NCBI GenBank assembly: GCA_002794775.1
Contig: NBAY01000012.1
Coordinates: 501,001-565,000 of the forward strand
Source: Porodaedalea pini
Lineage: Eukaryota > Basidiomycota > Agaricomycetes > Hymenochaetales > Hymenochaetaceae
Direction of reading: 5' to 3'
DNA length: 64,000 bases
Shown here: piece by piece, positions 54,000 through 64,000 of the stretch
Layout: each line of letters opens with the position of its first letter
How positions within the stretch are numbered: the first letter of the stretch is position 1
Notes under the pieces: model-generated
Databases searched by the model: none
What the model saw: the letters and a program-made list of their open reading frames with translations, nothing else
Told to the model about the DNA's origin: nothing
Position numbers and translations under genes: made by a program

Positions 54000-55177
54000 A
54001 TGCCGCTCGATGGGCACACATATCTTGTCGCTCAGGGGTGGTCTGGGAAAGGTTCTGGTTTGAGACATGGTGCAATCTCGCGACCCCTGGCTATCCCGCA
54101 AAAGAAAACGCTCTCAGGTCTCGGCAAGGACAGAGACGAGGCATTCCCCTTCTGGGACCAGTAAGTGCTCAAGGCATAATAGAGGCTTGTCTGCTAACAA
54201 AGAAGTGTCTCTTTGTAGCTTATTCGCCGTTGCGGCGAAAACAATTCAGGTCAAAATCCATAAAGATGAGGACGATGGCAGCAATACCGTAAGCACAGAT
54301 ATTCATTACATTTTCCTCCCCGGTCGGGACTAATTACTACACTTATGTGAAGGACTCGGACTCTTCTTCTGCCCTTCCCGCATTAAAGCGTACTAGTACT
54401 GGAATTCTTTCGAATAAAAGACCGACCATTGGTACGCCAGCATCCTCGTCAGGCTCGACCACTCCAAGCGCGGAGGCGTCGTCTTCATCCAGCGACAGCC
54501 CTCGCATGAGCCTCATAACGACAGCAAAGCGTGATGCCGCACGCAGAGGCCTGTATTCTCGTTTCTTCCGCGGACCAGTATTGGGTCCAGATGGTAGCGC
54601 TGAAGCAACGAAGGTTGCGTCAGCGTCTGCTGTCACAGCTACGAGTCATGTCGACGTATCAGTTGCAGTTGCAGTCGAGCACACTGACGGTGGTATCACG
54701 GCGGATGAAGATAAACAAAATAAAGGGGGGAGGAAGCAGAAGCAGAAACGAGAGGAGAGCTTAAAGGATGAAAAGAGGACGAAGAAGGCGGAAAAGAAGG
54801 AGAAGGGTAAACAAAAGGAGACGCCTAGCTCCATTCAGGCAGACGAAGCGACGCGGGAGCGAAAACTGAAACTAGTACGCTTCAGGGACGAGGACGCCGA
54901 AGCAAAAGTCTCCAAGAAACGAAAACGAGAAGCACGCGTCGAAACTGGAGGTGAGAACACTTCGCTCGCAGAAGGCGCCAGTGAGGAGGACCAGAAGCGA
55001 AGGAAGAAAGAAAAGAGGCGCTCGTCAGAGGTTAAGGTGGAAGGTACGCTAAAGAACGTTGAACAGGGGCCCAAGTCCAAGTCACGGACAAAGGAGGAAA
55101 GACGGCGTAGGAAAGAAGAGAAAGCGGAAAGGCGGAGACGAAAGGAGGCTGAGGCCTCATTCAACCAATCTCAGTAG
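54000..55177 (+). CDS. G-patch domain protein, Tma23/Pxr1-like
   Basis: Three exons. ATG at 54000 gives MPLDGHTYLVAQGWSGKGSG, a G-patch start with its Gly spacing, then ISRPLAIPQKKTLSGLGKDR and EAFPFWD. An intron (about 54160-54219) leads to LFAVAAKTIQVKIHKDEDDG, and another (about 54289-54348) to DSDSSSALPALKRTSTGI. The rest is Ser-rich and then strongly Lys/Glu/Arg-rich with KKRK-type nuclear/nucleolar signals and a KEERRRRKEEKAERRRRKE tail. Small G-patch proteins of this layout in yeast (Tma23, Pxr1) act in ribosome biogenesis, often with a DEAH helicase; a nucleolar role is inferred. Confidence 0.82.
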
Positions 55178-55441
55178 TGAACACATAGACGCATACACCT
55201 GTGGGATCCGTGATTCTTGTATATACTGTAGCATTCTATGCTAGACACAACACTTTGGAATGACACATAAAACTGCATGTAGATGAAATTAAGAGAACAG
55301 GAATGATGCAAAGCAAGAAAGCAAGCCGATGTTTCCGGAAGAAAAAGACACTATATCTACAATCGCTGAGAAATTATGCAGTGAAACCGGCTAGATAGCT
55401 ATGGCGAGATCGGAATGTTAGATGGATGAGGGTATGAGCCA

Positions 55442-56688
55442 TCAATAGTAATCCGGATGTAGATACACAAACTGTGGAGCGCCCTTCCCCTTCTTGCGCA
55501 TATAGATGACACCAGCGGACTGTGCTTTGAGCATGTACGTCTTTGGTCGCTTATAGTCTGCGAACACGGATGGATCGCGCTTCTGAAGGATCTTAACGAC
55601 CTCATGCCGTCTCAGCTGCTTCGTATTCTCCGGATCGGCAGCTCGTAGCTCGCGCAGGACCTTTATCAACAGAAAGAAGCGCCACTGCACGGGATGGGCA
55701 AGCGCTGGAGCTGTCAGGCTGTCCGCGTCAAGTAAAGGACTGGAAGTAACCACAGATGCTGGTGCGTGTAGCTGGCCGCCTTGGACGGCTGGAGGAGAAC
55801 AGCTCTGGACTGATACAGGCCTAGTAGTGGCCGTGTATGAACGAGAGCTGGTTTGACGAGTCGAGACAGGCCAGCTCTCGATCGGCAAGGTCTCACCAAA
55901 TCCACAGTTAAAGGCCTTCGTGCCGTAGGTTTCGGAGTCCGTAGCGCAGAGCACGTTCTCCACTTCGTCCACCTCGTCCACATTGTCCGCAGAGTGGGAA
56001 GGGCTAAGAGATCGGACATTCAGATCTGTTCGCTCCAGAACGTCGTACCTCCAGCTCATCATCCCATCTGCTCGGCACGAGAGCTTCCCGGATGTCGTGA
56101 AGTGAGGCGATATTATCCATACACTGTGTCCTCGGTCCTGGAGGACAGAAACTGCATGAGCGAAGTCACCGTCTCCGCTGATTAGTATTGCGGTTACAGG
56201 CTCCGAGCGGTCGAGAGCAAAAGCTATTATATCGGCTGCAGATTAATCCGCGCCAACTATTAGTCCAAAGCCGCTTCCGGGGGTTACTTTCAGGAATTGC
56301 TCACCAATAATATGCATGTCAGCTACCTGCTTCTTCGAGTTATGTGGAGTATGGATAAGACAAACTCCTGCGAGTCCGTTGCGCCTTAAAAACTATATTT
56401 TAATACCCACAGCCAGCGGCAAACCCACCAGCTGATCGCAATTCTCCCTGCTTCTTCGAAATAGCGCTTAGATTCACATCACCGTACGCGTTGAGCTCTA
56501 CCAAGTTTCCGAAATGCGCAACAGCAGCTCTGATTCGGTCTGCTGCCATGTCTCCAGTCATGCCCGAAGGGATCGAGCAGTTCTCTGGGGAAAAGACGGA
56601 AATGATGAGGAAGAGGCCGAGGCAGGAGAGACAGGTTATTACACTCACCGAGATCCCAGAAGACACCGACACATGGCTGCGTTGCCAT
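55442..56688 (-). CDS. NYN-domain (PIN-like) putative ribonuclease
   Basis: Starts at the ATG at 56688: MATQPCVGVFWDLEN, where DLEN is the first acidic motif of MARF1/limkain-type NYN domains. The domain runs on through IRAAVAHFGNLVELNAYGDV, LIHTPHNSKKQVADMHIIAD, ILISGDGDFAHAVSVLQDRG (SGDGDF, second acidic motif) and VWIISPH. It is spread over about five exons with an intron after DLE (56590-56648). A Ser/Pro-rich linker leads to a conserved-looking C-terminal block (HPVQWRFFLLIKVLRELRAA to APQFVYLHPDYY), possibly a winged-helix RNA-binding module. NYN domains are Mg-dependent endoribonuclease folds. The catalytic Asp positions look present. Convergent with the G-patch gene 264 bp away. Confidence 0.85.
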
Positions 56689-57216
56689 TAAGCTACGGTG
56701 TGTAATGGACACGGGGGATCAACGACCATTGACAGGAAGTTCAACTTGATGGTCTCTAACTTGGGCCTTTGTCTCACGATGCTGCGCGGCGTTGCTGCAA
56801 GTCGCAATGTCACGTGGGCGCGACGCGTCGACGCGATCTGCGTAATCATGATAATCACCGAGCAGGTGTATTAATAGCTGGTTGAACCGGAGCAGGCATT
56901 AAAAGTCTTCTGATTCTGGACAAATAAAAATTTTAGAGGAGGGCACAGCACATAGAATGTGGAAGATAAGTCTAGTAAAGTGTATAGGAAGCGGCCAAAG
57001 GGTGGTAGTATTACACTAAAGAATGTCAAATAGCGATACAGCAAATGTCCCATACAAAATAGACGAGTAAAGGTCCCTTTCTGCTGACAATTAGCAGAGA
57101 TAAATATGTCACGTTAGAATATGTTGGAAATGCATTAAAAGATAGGCGTGATTCTAATAATATGTGATATATACTAAGTTGTAAAGAACGTAAGAAGAGG
57201 TCCGCCTCTAGAATCC
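56689..57216. other. Intergenic between NYN and zinc-finger genes
   Basis: 528 bp, AT-rich in the right half. No ORF is supported. It holds the NYN gene promoter and the zinc-finger gene terminator. Confidence 0.5.
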
Positions 57217-58525
57217 CTAGGTTTCAAAGGGCTCGGCATCGTGAGAGACCTCGCAAGGTTTGAAATCTGAAATGCAATCGCTCTGTGATGTCTTAATGTG
57301 ACGCTGGAGTGCATCCTTCCGGGCAAAGAGCCCGTTACATCCGCCGTAGTATGTCCCGTCCGGCTCTATGCGGCAGACACAAAATTGTCAGGAGGCGTTT
57401 TAAACACGTTGATACGAGTGACGAGATAAACATACGCGGGATACCCCTGCAACGCCATTCGACCTGCTTGAACTGTCGGTGGGTCTCGAGATGACGCTTG
57501 AACGTACGCCGGGCGCCCGCCACGTGCGCCTGCACGTACCCGCATTCCTGACAGATGAGCTCGTTGGACTCTGCGCCATCCTCGATCTTCAAATTGCTCT
57601 TCTTTGGACCTGTCTTCTTCCGCGTGTATGGCTTGGCACTCCTCTTAGAGCGCTGTGAAGGCGTGCGCGAGGGCCCAGGCGTCGGCGGGAGGCTCTGAGC
57701 CATCGGCATCCCGTACATCAGTGCTGGAGCTATGCTGGGTCCAGCGGTGGGGGCCTGTGACATCTCCACTGAGCCTTCAGCAGCAGGGAAGAACAAAGTC
57801 GGAAGAGGACGGCCCGCAGGGAAGGGCTGCGCGAATAACTGAACATCAAGACCACACCCCTTCTCAAGGCTCGGCTCCGCGCATGACATGCGGCCCGCGG
57901 CGGAGCACAGCTCCGACTCCCAGTCTGAGTAATCCGAGGAGCAGGTGCTGCTTCCCGACGGTGAGAGCGTCGGGGTTGACATGTACGAGCGCGGCGTGGC
58001 CGTGCGGTTCGTCGCGTGCATGTAGGGGAGTGCGGGGAGCAAGGTAGTGGCGCGTTGAGGCGACGAGTAGAACTCTTCGAGGTACCTCCTAGGATCGGCT
58101 CTCGCGTCAGGAAGAGAGGTATATGCCTTCGGATTGTCGAGCAGGGGTATATTCGCCGTGTTGATCTTCATTAAAGGACTCGACTCGATCGCGTCGATTA
58201 CCATAGCAGGATCTATAATATCGATGAGATGCGACGCGTCCTGCGCAGTCGCTTGAGCCTCCGGCTGTGCGGGGGCGGGCTCGTGTTTGACCGGCGGGCG
58301 AGGAGCGAAGGCGCCAGGCGGGAGCTGCCCACGCGCGAACGCCTTCTCTTCCTCGGGCGAGACGTCCCAGCCGAAGTTGACCCACCCGGACTCCTCAAGC
58401 ACCCAACGCTCGTTCTCGTCAGTGTAGCACGCAGGAATCTCCCTGCAGAGCGAGTCCGGACCCGCCTTCAACTGCGTACCAGCGCTGTATCCGTTACCGT
58501 AAGCCGTCGAGAATTCAAGAGCCAT
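57217..58525 (-). CDS. C2H2-type zinc-finger transcription factor candidate
   Basis: ATG at 58525 (MALEFSTAYGNGYSAGTQLK). A long Pro/Ser/Ala-rich N-terminal region (probable activation domain) ends in a basic stretch (KRSAKPYTRKKTGPKKSN). Two zinc-finger-like modules follow: ICQECGYVQAHVAGARRTFK with RHLETH, and after an intron (about 57367-57435) GTYYGGCNGLFARKDALQRH. Stop TAG at 57217. The spacing is irregular, as in many basidiomycete C2H2 regulators, where the second finger reads Dgt-x-C...C-x-R-x-DALxRH. A nuclear DNA-binding role is inferred. On the coding strand the leader just before the ATG is strongly CT-rich (complement of 58565-58605). Confidence 0.8.
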
Positions 58526-59422
58526 TAGAATTAGTTTGAAGGAGTCCGGAGCCCGAAAGAGAGACTAAGGAAAGGGAAGGGAAGGGAAAGGAAAGGAAAG
58601 AAATAAGGTGAGGGCGCGACACGGGGTACGAGGCCTTTATATGCTCCAGAACTCGGAGAGTATAATAGATTTTTCTAGCGCATGACTGGCTTTCTTCTCG
58701 GTCGCTCAGCTCAAAGCGCCACGGACGCTGTGCAATCATGACCTCAAGCTAGTCTGCTGCCCTTTCAGAGGACACACCTGGACACGCACTCGCAAGTAAA
58801 GCTCCCAAAAGAGAAGACAGACACAATCATTCATGAGCCTCCAGCCCAGAAGAAAGGGACACATATGAGTTCATTCATCACTTCGCTGTGCAGTTACCGG
58901 AAAAGGAGACTCGGGATAAGAGCGTTTTGTTTTGTCTTGGAAATCAGAACGCACAGACAATCAAGTAGCGGCGCCTCGATGCCCCAGGGCAAGCGAGCAC
59001 AGCTTTCTGAAATGGATCGACGACTCTTGGCTTTCTTCGTTGAGGACAAAAGGATAGAATACGGCGTCAGAGAAACAGGGAAGAACGAAATCAAGAGGTG
59101 ACGGGGCGCCGATCACTGCTCAGACAACCCGAATGAACCCGAAGAGGCTCATTGCTTTCCAAAGTGCAGAAAAAATAGTGAACAACTGTAATCGATACAC
59201 GAAGGCAATGTAGCATAGAGGGTATGCTGTACTGCTTGCCATTTGGCTGGAGTACACAAGAAACTAAACTTGCTGTATTATATAAGTAAGGCGGATCATT
59301 TTCAAAAGGTAACGGAGTGGTGAGCTAAGAGATGGAAGTCGCATAATGTGAGTAAGTTGAGAGAGGTGAAAGAGAAGAGTATTGCAGATGCCGAGGCAAG
59401 CTGCATACAATGTCGTGATTGC
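58526..59422. promoter_or_regulatory. Intergenic, promoter side of zinc-finger gene
   Basis: About 900 bp. Contains the AAAGGGAAGGGAAGG-type purine tract (58565-58605), i.e. a CT-rich leader for the zinc-finger gene. The ORF at 58865-59101 has no recognisable feature and is not called. Confidence 0.5.
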
Positions 59423-60590
59423 CTAGAAGAAACCGGCATCCACCATGTCTTCGTCTCCAGAATCGTCGCCACCGTGGAAAGAGAACTGTTTCCTATCCGC
59501 CGCTGATCACTTCGTGAGATCCCAAATGGCCGGACCGCGCATTGGGATGCGTGGACTGCCAGCGAGGCAGCTGCAAGAGAACATTTTAGATATGCGTCCA
59601 ATTAAAAGAGTAAGAATAGCTTACGCCTTGTACTCCTTCCAAGCAGGCGTGATGCGGAAGCTCGCATCCTTATACTCAGCGTCTGAAACGTCGGCATCTC
59701 CATACCAGACCTTCGAGCTTTCGTCCTCCTCGTCTTCGTCTTCGTCATCGTCATCGGATGCGTCCGCTTGACCGCCGATCCTATCGCCTCTCTCCTCCCT
59801 CTCCTCCGGACTGAGGCTTTGCACGAACGCCTCATACGCGACCCTTCGCGCAGCCCTGGCGCTTTCGCGCTCCTCTTGTGTACGTTCTCCGAAGAGCTTT
59901 CGGCCGTAGCCTTTCACGACCTCGTCGTAGCAGCAGTCGAGCGTGTCGGCCATCATTTCGCCCCAGCCGGCCATGCCTATGAGGGACAGCTCGAGATCCG
60001 GGATAGTCGTCTCGTTGAGCTGTGATGGAGTCGCAGAATCGAGCCCTCGAATTGTAGTAATGAGAAGTGCGCCAAACACTTTCTCCGTAATGATGGCTCG
60101 TTCACCATCATCGATGTCTGACGCAACAGTCTAGCAGAATAGTACAGACAGGAAGAGGTAGAGTAAGCACGCACTGGTCCATTCGCCTAGCATGTTGTTG
60201 AACTTTGTAAGTGCATCGAGAGCGTGCCACGCGTCCAGCCATTTCTTCTTCACGACAAAGGTATGTATGGAACTTAGCGTCTCGTCAACGAGATCCAGGA
60301 TGGCGTAGCCGAAGAAATCTGAGAAAGGTGAATAGGCGGCAAGCACGAAAGCGCGTATGCATTGCACCCTACCGTTATAGATATACATGCCGTGCATGTC
60401 GGGATTCCTGTTTTGACCCTTTTCAATGAGCTTTTCAAGGCGCTCGTAAGCGGCTTTGTGGACCAAGATGCCGCCTGGCGTGAAGGTGTAATCGGGAGGA
60501 AGAACGAACTAGTCCACAACCATTTCATAAGCACTGTAGTCTGTGTTCACTTCCAGGACATCTACTGACCGTGTCAGACGCTGCCGACAT
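59423..60590 (-). CDS. Unknown conserved-looking basidiomycete protein
   Basis: Five to six exons. Exon 1 is tiny (MSAASDT, ATG at 60590); an intron to 60511 leads to FVLPPDYTFTPGGILVHKA and YERLEKLIEKGQNRNPDMHG. Later exons read DFFGYAILDLVDETLSSIHT, KWLDAWHALDALTKFNNML, DDGERAIITEKVFGALLITT, LSLIGMAGWGEMMADTLDCC and an acidic run (about 59715-59770). The last exon (phase-2 intron from GC|GTAAGC to GATAG|G) ends FHGGDDSGDEDMVDAGFF at TAG 59423. No signal peptide or membrane segment, so probably cytosolic. I do not recognise the family and give no function. Confidence 0.72.
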
Positions 60591-61303
60591 TGCGGTGATG
60601 AAGTTTGAGAAACGCTCTGTAGCAAGCGAGCACTGGCTAGACACCCGAAGTCGGAGTTGGCAGCGGAGTTTGCACGCGGGTGGCAAAGCTCATGCATGCA
60701 AAACAGGACCGTTGTTCCCACTGTCATGCCATGACCGCCTTCTCGTTCCTCGTCCCTGCAACGTGGACAGTTGGCATGTTCTCCCGTGATAAGCTGCATT
60801 CATTCGTGAGCAAACTAGAGCGATTCTGGTCAAGTACGGCGTCCCTACATTCGGCCCATCATCAATTAGACTGCCCGAAGCGAGACAGAGGATCACTTGA
60901 AAATCAAGTAAAACTCGCAAGAGTCTGACAGACAGATTGAATCGATGTCTGCGCCCACTCTACAAATGGTCGGACGCTGGTTACCACTGTCAGTGCAACC
61001 TGTTCACAGATTAAGGTCCTCTTTCGGATGGCTCCCGGTGCGTCCCCGGCGTGTTCTCAACTTCTTGCCTGAATTCGAACATTATGGAGGCCGGATCGAG
61101 GTTCTTGGCAGCAGCCAGCCAGGTGTCACGGCCTGTACTCGTTCAACTATGTTCGTTCAACCAGTGCGGGCTGCGCACGCCTGGTGAAATTCAAAGTGTT
61201 GGTTGGGCGTCTCGCAGACATTCTTATACGGTCTGCCGTATCTCCCGAGACCCCCTCTTCTCCCTCCTGCTGCGCCTGACTGGCCGCTCTCTATCTTTCT
61301 CCT
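60591..61303. promoter_or_regulatory. Divergent intergenic region
   Basis: 713 bp between the unknown gene (60590, minus) and the GT90 gene (61304, plus). No ORF is supported; it must hold both promoters. Confidence 0.5.
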
Positions 61304-63497
61304 ATGCGTCGGTCCTCAGGTGTTCCGCTCATCCTCGCTCTGCGACGTCGCGCACGCACAACAGCGCTGTGTTTTGCTGTCTTAGTGCTCGTCGCTATCT
61401 CTCTCTTCAGTAATCGCCCTTCCTCTTATCTCCTGAGATCCGAAGAAGCAAGTGACAATCATCAACGACTATCGAAGTACTTGTCCGTCGTCACGCCGTG
61501 GACGCGAGAAAAGCCTGCTCATACGCAAACGCAGCCGCAACTACAGCCGGATGCTGCGTTGATCGACAAGATCCCGGAGATCCCGCCCACGCTTCGGGAG
61601 GATGAAGAAGATTTCACTGATGACGGTGTTGACGATTCTGCCGAATTTGGCACGGACAGTGTCCATGGCTTGCCAAGGCACATTCTGGAGAAGAACGGAC
61701 TTCTGGTCGTCAACCCTGATGGTCCGCATCCGATATATGGGCTTGTCCGGCGTGCAGAAGCTCAATGGGAGGCCAAGCAACGCCGAGCGAGCAAGACGCT
61801 TGAACAGGCTGTGAAGGAATACAAGCGGAGATACAAACGCTTACCACCGAAGGGGTTTGATCGCTGGTAAGTTGCGAAGTAATTTCTTTATATATTTTGT
61901 GCATTTACTCTACTTTTAGGTGGAATTATGTACAGAAATACAGCGTTCAACTCCCTGACGAGTACGACCAGATCCACCGCGACCTCGAACCATACTGGGG
62001 TATAGATCCTCATGACCTGCAAGCAGCTCAGCAAGAAAGGGAAGGCATGAGCGAAAGCTTCACTCTCGGAAAACACAAGGAAGAAGACATCGTCACTCTA
62101 GTGAACATGACGGTCAGTGAAGCGAGGAAGAGTAGGGTAGGGGACTACATGTCTTGGGGCGCCAAACCCCAGATGGAGCTGCTGAGCGAGGTCTACAAGT
62201 ATATTCCGCCGTTTCGAGCGACCTTCAGTCCGCAGGATAATCCTAGTGAGCTGACAGACTGGACATGGCGGGACGCGGCAGTGCAGGCTGCCAAGAGGGG
62301 TACTTGTAAGTGTTTCCCAGTCATTTATTAATCAAATCTGATTGTTCTTGTAGATCTGAAACCTGAAGATCTGCCACCACAAGAAAGAACCGGATGGTCT
62401 GGTGCATGTCCGCATGATTCTCCTCTTTACCTCAATCCTCCAGAACTCAATGAGGAACCTAGGCCTCAGACGTCAAAGACTTTCATACACGATCATCGCA
62501 CTGCGATGGACCCATGCTACCATCCACAACATGTCGTTACACATGGAACGTTTCTAGCGCATGGTACAGGACCCAACCCGGAGCGGTTCACAGCTCCTCT
62601 ACTTAGTAACTGTGCGAGTGCATTACATATGGACATCCGTGCCACGTCGATGGCGCAGTCATCGGAATTCGCTATTGAAGATCCGCGTTGGGAAGACAAG
62701 GAAGATGACAGGCTGTTCTGGCGGGGGACGCCAACCGGGATGTGGCATCACAGTGGTGTAAACTGGCGTTCGAGCCAGCGCGTACGTCTTGTCAACCTTA
62801 CGAATGCGGACGCAGCTGGCCAGATCATCGACACGGAGTCCGACTTTGCTTACGTATCCTTCCTTAAACCGGGTACGTCTCCAGACAAGCCAGTCGGCGA
62901 ATCCGTCACGCACTCCCGCCGCCGTGTGAACAACGCGCTCATGGATGTGAGCTTCTCCGGGCCCGTCCTGGGATGCGAGAGCGTAGTGTGCGACACGATG
63001 CAGGAGGAGCTCGCGTGGGGTGCGTCCGTCGAGGCTGGCGCGCGGGGAGCGGGGCGCTACAAGTACCTGCTCGACGTCGATGGGAACGGGTGGAGCTCGC
63101 GCTTCCGCCGGCTCATGAGCGCGCACGGACTCGTGTTCAAGGCGACGCTGTTCCCCGAGTGGTGGACGGACCGCGTGCAGGCGTGGGCGCACTACGTGCC
63201 CGTGCAGCTCGATTACTCGGATCTATACGACGCGCTTGTGTTCTTTGGAGGAGATCTTAGTGGGGAGGGCGCACATGAGGAGATGGCGAGGAAGATTGCG
63301 AGCGCTGGCCGGGAGTGGGTCGAGCGGTATTGGAGGAAGGAGGACGTTACTGCATATATGTTCAGGTTCGTTTACTACTCCTATTAGTTTCTTCCTGCCT
63401 TAAGTGCTGACTCATGGATAGATTATGGCTTGAATATGCTCGCGTCATGAGCTTGGATCGAGACGCCATGAGTTTCCATCTTCCACAAAATAATTAA
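61304..63497 (+). CDS. GT90 (CAP10-like) glycosyltransferase, type II membrane
   Basis: ATG at 61304. A basic N-terminus, then one membrane anchor (TALCFAVLVLVAISLFS, residues about 25-41), as in Golgi type II enzymes. Exons: 61304-61868, about 61919-62306, about 62354-63364 and about 63421-63497 (LWLEYARVMSLD to TAA). Family blocks: GFDRWWNYVQKYSVQLPDEY, AMDPCYHPQHVVTHG, RLFWRGTPTGM, YKYLLDVDGNGWSSRFRRLM, GLVFKATLFPEWWTDRVQAW and HYVPVQLDYSDLYDAL, which match the CAP10/GT90 C-terminal domain that includes the sugar-nucleotide site. Cryptococcus CAP10-family members transfer xylose to mannose-containing polysaccharides; substrate here is unknown. Complete, with no breaks seen. Confidence 0.9.
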
Positions 63498-64000
63498 TTC
63501 ACACATTTTCCCTTTTGCATAAGTATTTAGTCCGTGTTCTTGTATCGTGTATCTCCACATAAGATACGTCTACGCCGTTCGGGCTCATTTCATATTGCTA
63601 TTTAGATTTGTTTGCTCTCATCTGTTCTAATCTTCTCGGCACTCACACATACTTATCATCTTCCTTAATTCTTTCTACCTCGCGGACTATCCCATCCTTA
63701 CGGAGTATCTCTTCCCCCATGTTGTGCATAAATGAATCAAACTGCCAACCTGTCGCCGCTCACGTAGATGGTACCAAGTATAAAAATGAATTTGGTTGAG
63801 CGCAGGCACCTTATCATCGCATTGCCTGCATCAGGAAAACCCTCCCAAGCAGAAAAAGATAGAATTGGCTTAGAATACAATAATACTGGTAGAATATTCT
63901 GGAATGACATTAGAATGTGCTCGGACTCAGCAAGCTTGTTCAGAATTGGATGGAATTGAGGTGAATTCTGGAGCTCTGTTGGAATTCGCTGGAATCAGCA
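63498..64000. other. 3' flank, GGAATT-rich at the window end
   Basis: No gene is seen. From about 63890 the sequence carries repeated GAAT/GGAATT words (GGAATGACATTAGAATG, GGATGGAATTG, GGAATTCGCTGGAATC), which may be the edge of a repeat that continues beyond the window. Confidence 0.45.

Overview
The window looks like nuclear DNA of a filamentous basidiomycete, most likely a mushroom-forming agaricomycete. The genes are packed on both strands and cut by many 45-90 bp GT-AG introns. Several families are typical of that group: a WW-domain multipass membrane protein, a Kre9/Knh1-like secreted protein, a GT90/CAP10 glycosyltransferase and a Tnp2-type DNA transposase. Gene models were built by hand from reading frames and splice sites, so outer limits are firmer than internal exon edges.

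Region 1 (1-18.3 kb) is host genes: a WW/transmembrane protein, a Kre9/Knh1-like protein, the eIF2-alpha kinase GCN2 (divergent from the mitochondrial Rho GTPase Gem1/Miro over a 399 bp shared promoter), a von Willebrand A domain protein and a pectin methylesterase. A 541 bp non-autonomous DNA transposon with an exact 8 bp target duplication lies upstream of the pectinesterase.

Region 2 (19.6-40.7 kb) is a nest of transposons. The outer element (19585-40726) has 38 bp terminal inverted repeats and a 6 bp target duplication. It carries a dead Tnp2-like transposase gene (+) and a convergent accessory gene (-). A Ty3/Gypsy chromovirus (20589-28616, TSD TTTTC) sits inside the transposase gene. 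Its own reverse transcriptase is split by a 1,716 bp solo-LTR-like insertion (23840-25555, TSD ATCCC) that carries an antisense ORF. A young, apparently intact Ty1/Copia element (35613-40711, TSD CATTG) sits inside the right terminal repeat of the outer element. The Gypsy gag/pol overlap carries a textbook -1 frameshift signal.

Region 3 (40.7-47.3 kb) has no recognisable gene, but starts with a near-perfect 402 bp inverted repeat around a 49 bp spacer.

Region 4 (47.3-63.5 kb) is host genes again: a YTH/RRM m6A-reader candidate, an unknown acidic protein divergent from a G-patch protein, a NYN-domain RNase-like protein, a C2H2 zinc-finger regulator, an unknown conserved-looking protein and a GT90 glycosyltransferase. 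Two frame breaks in the YTH gene both lie at C-runs and both would be cured by one extra C, which points to sequencing or assembly error.
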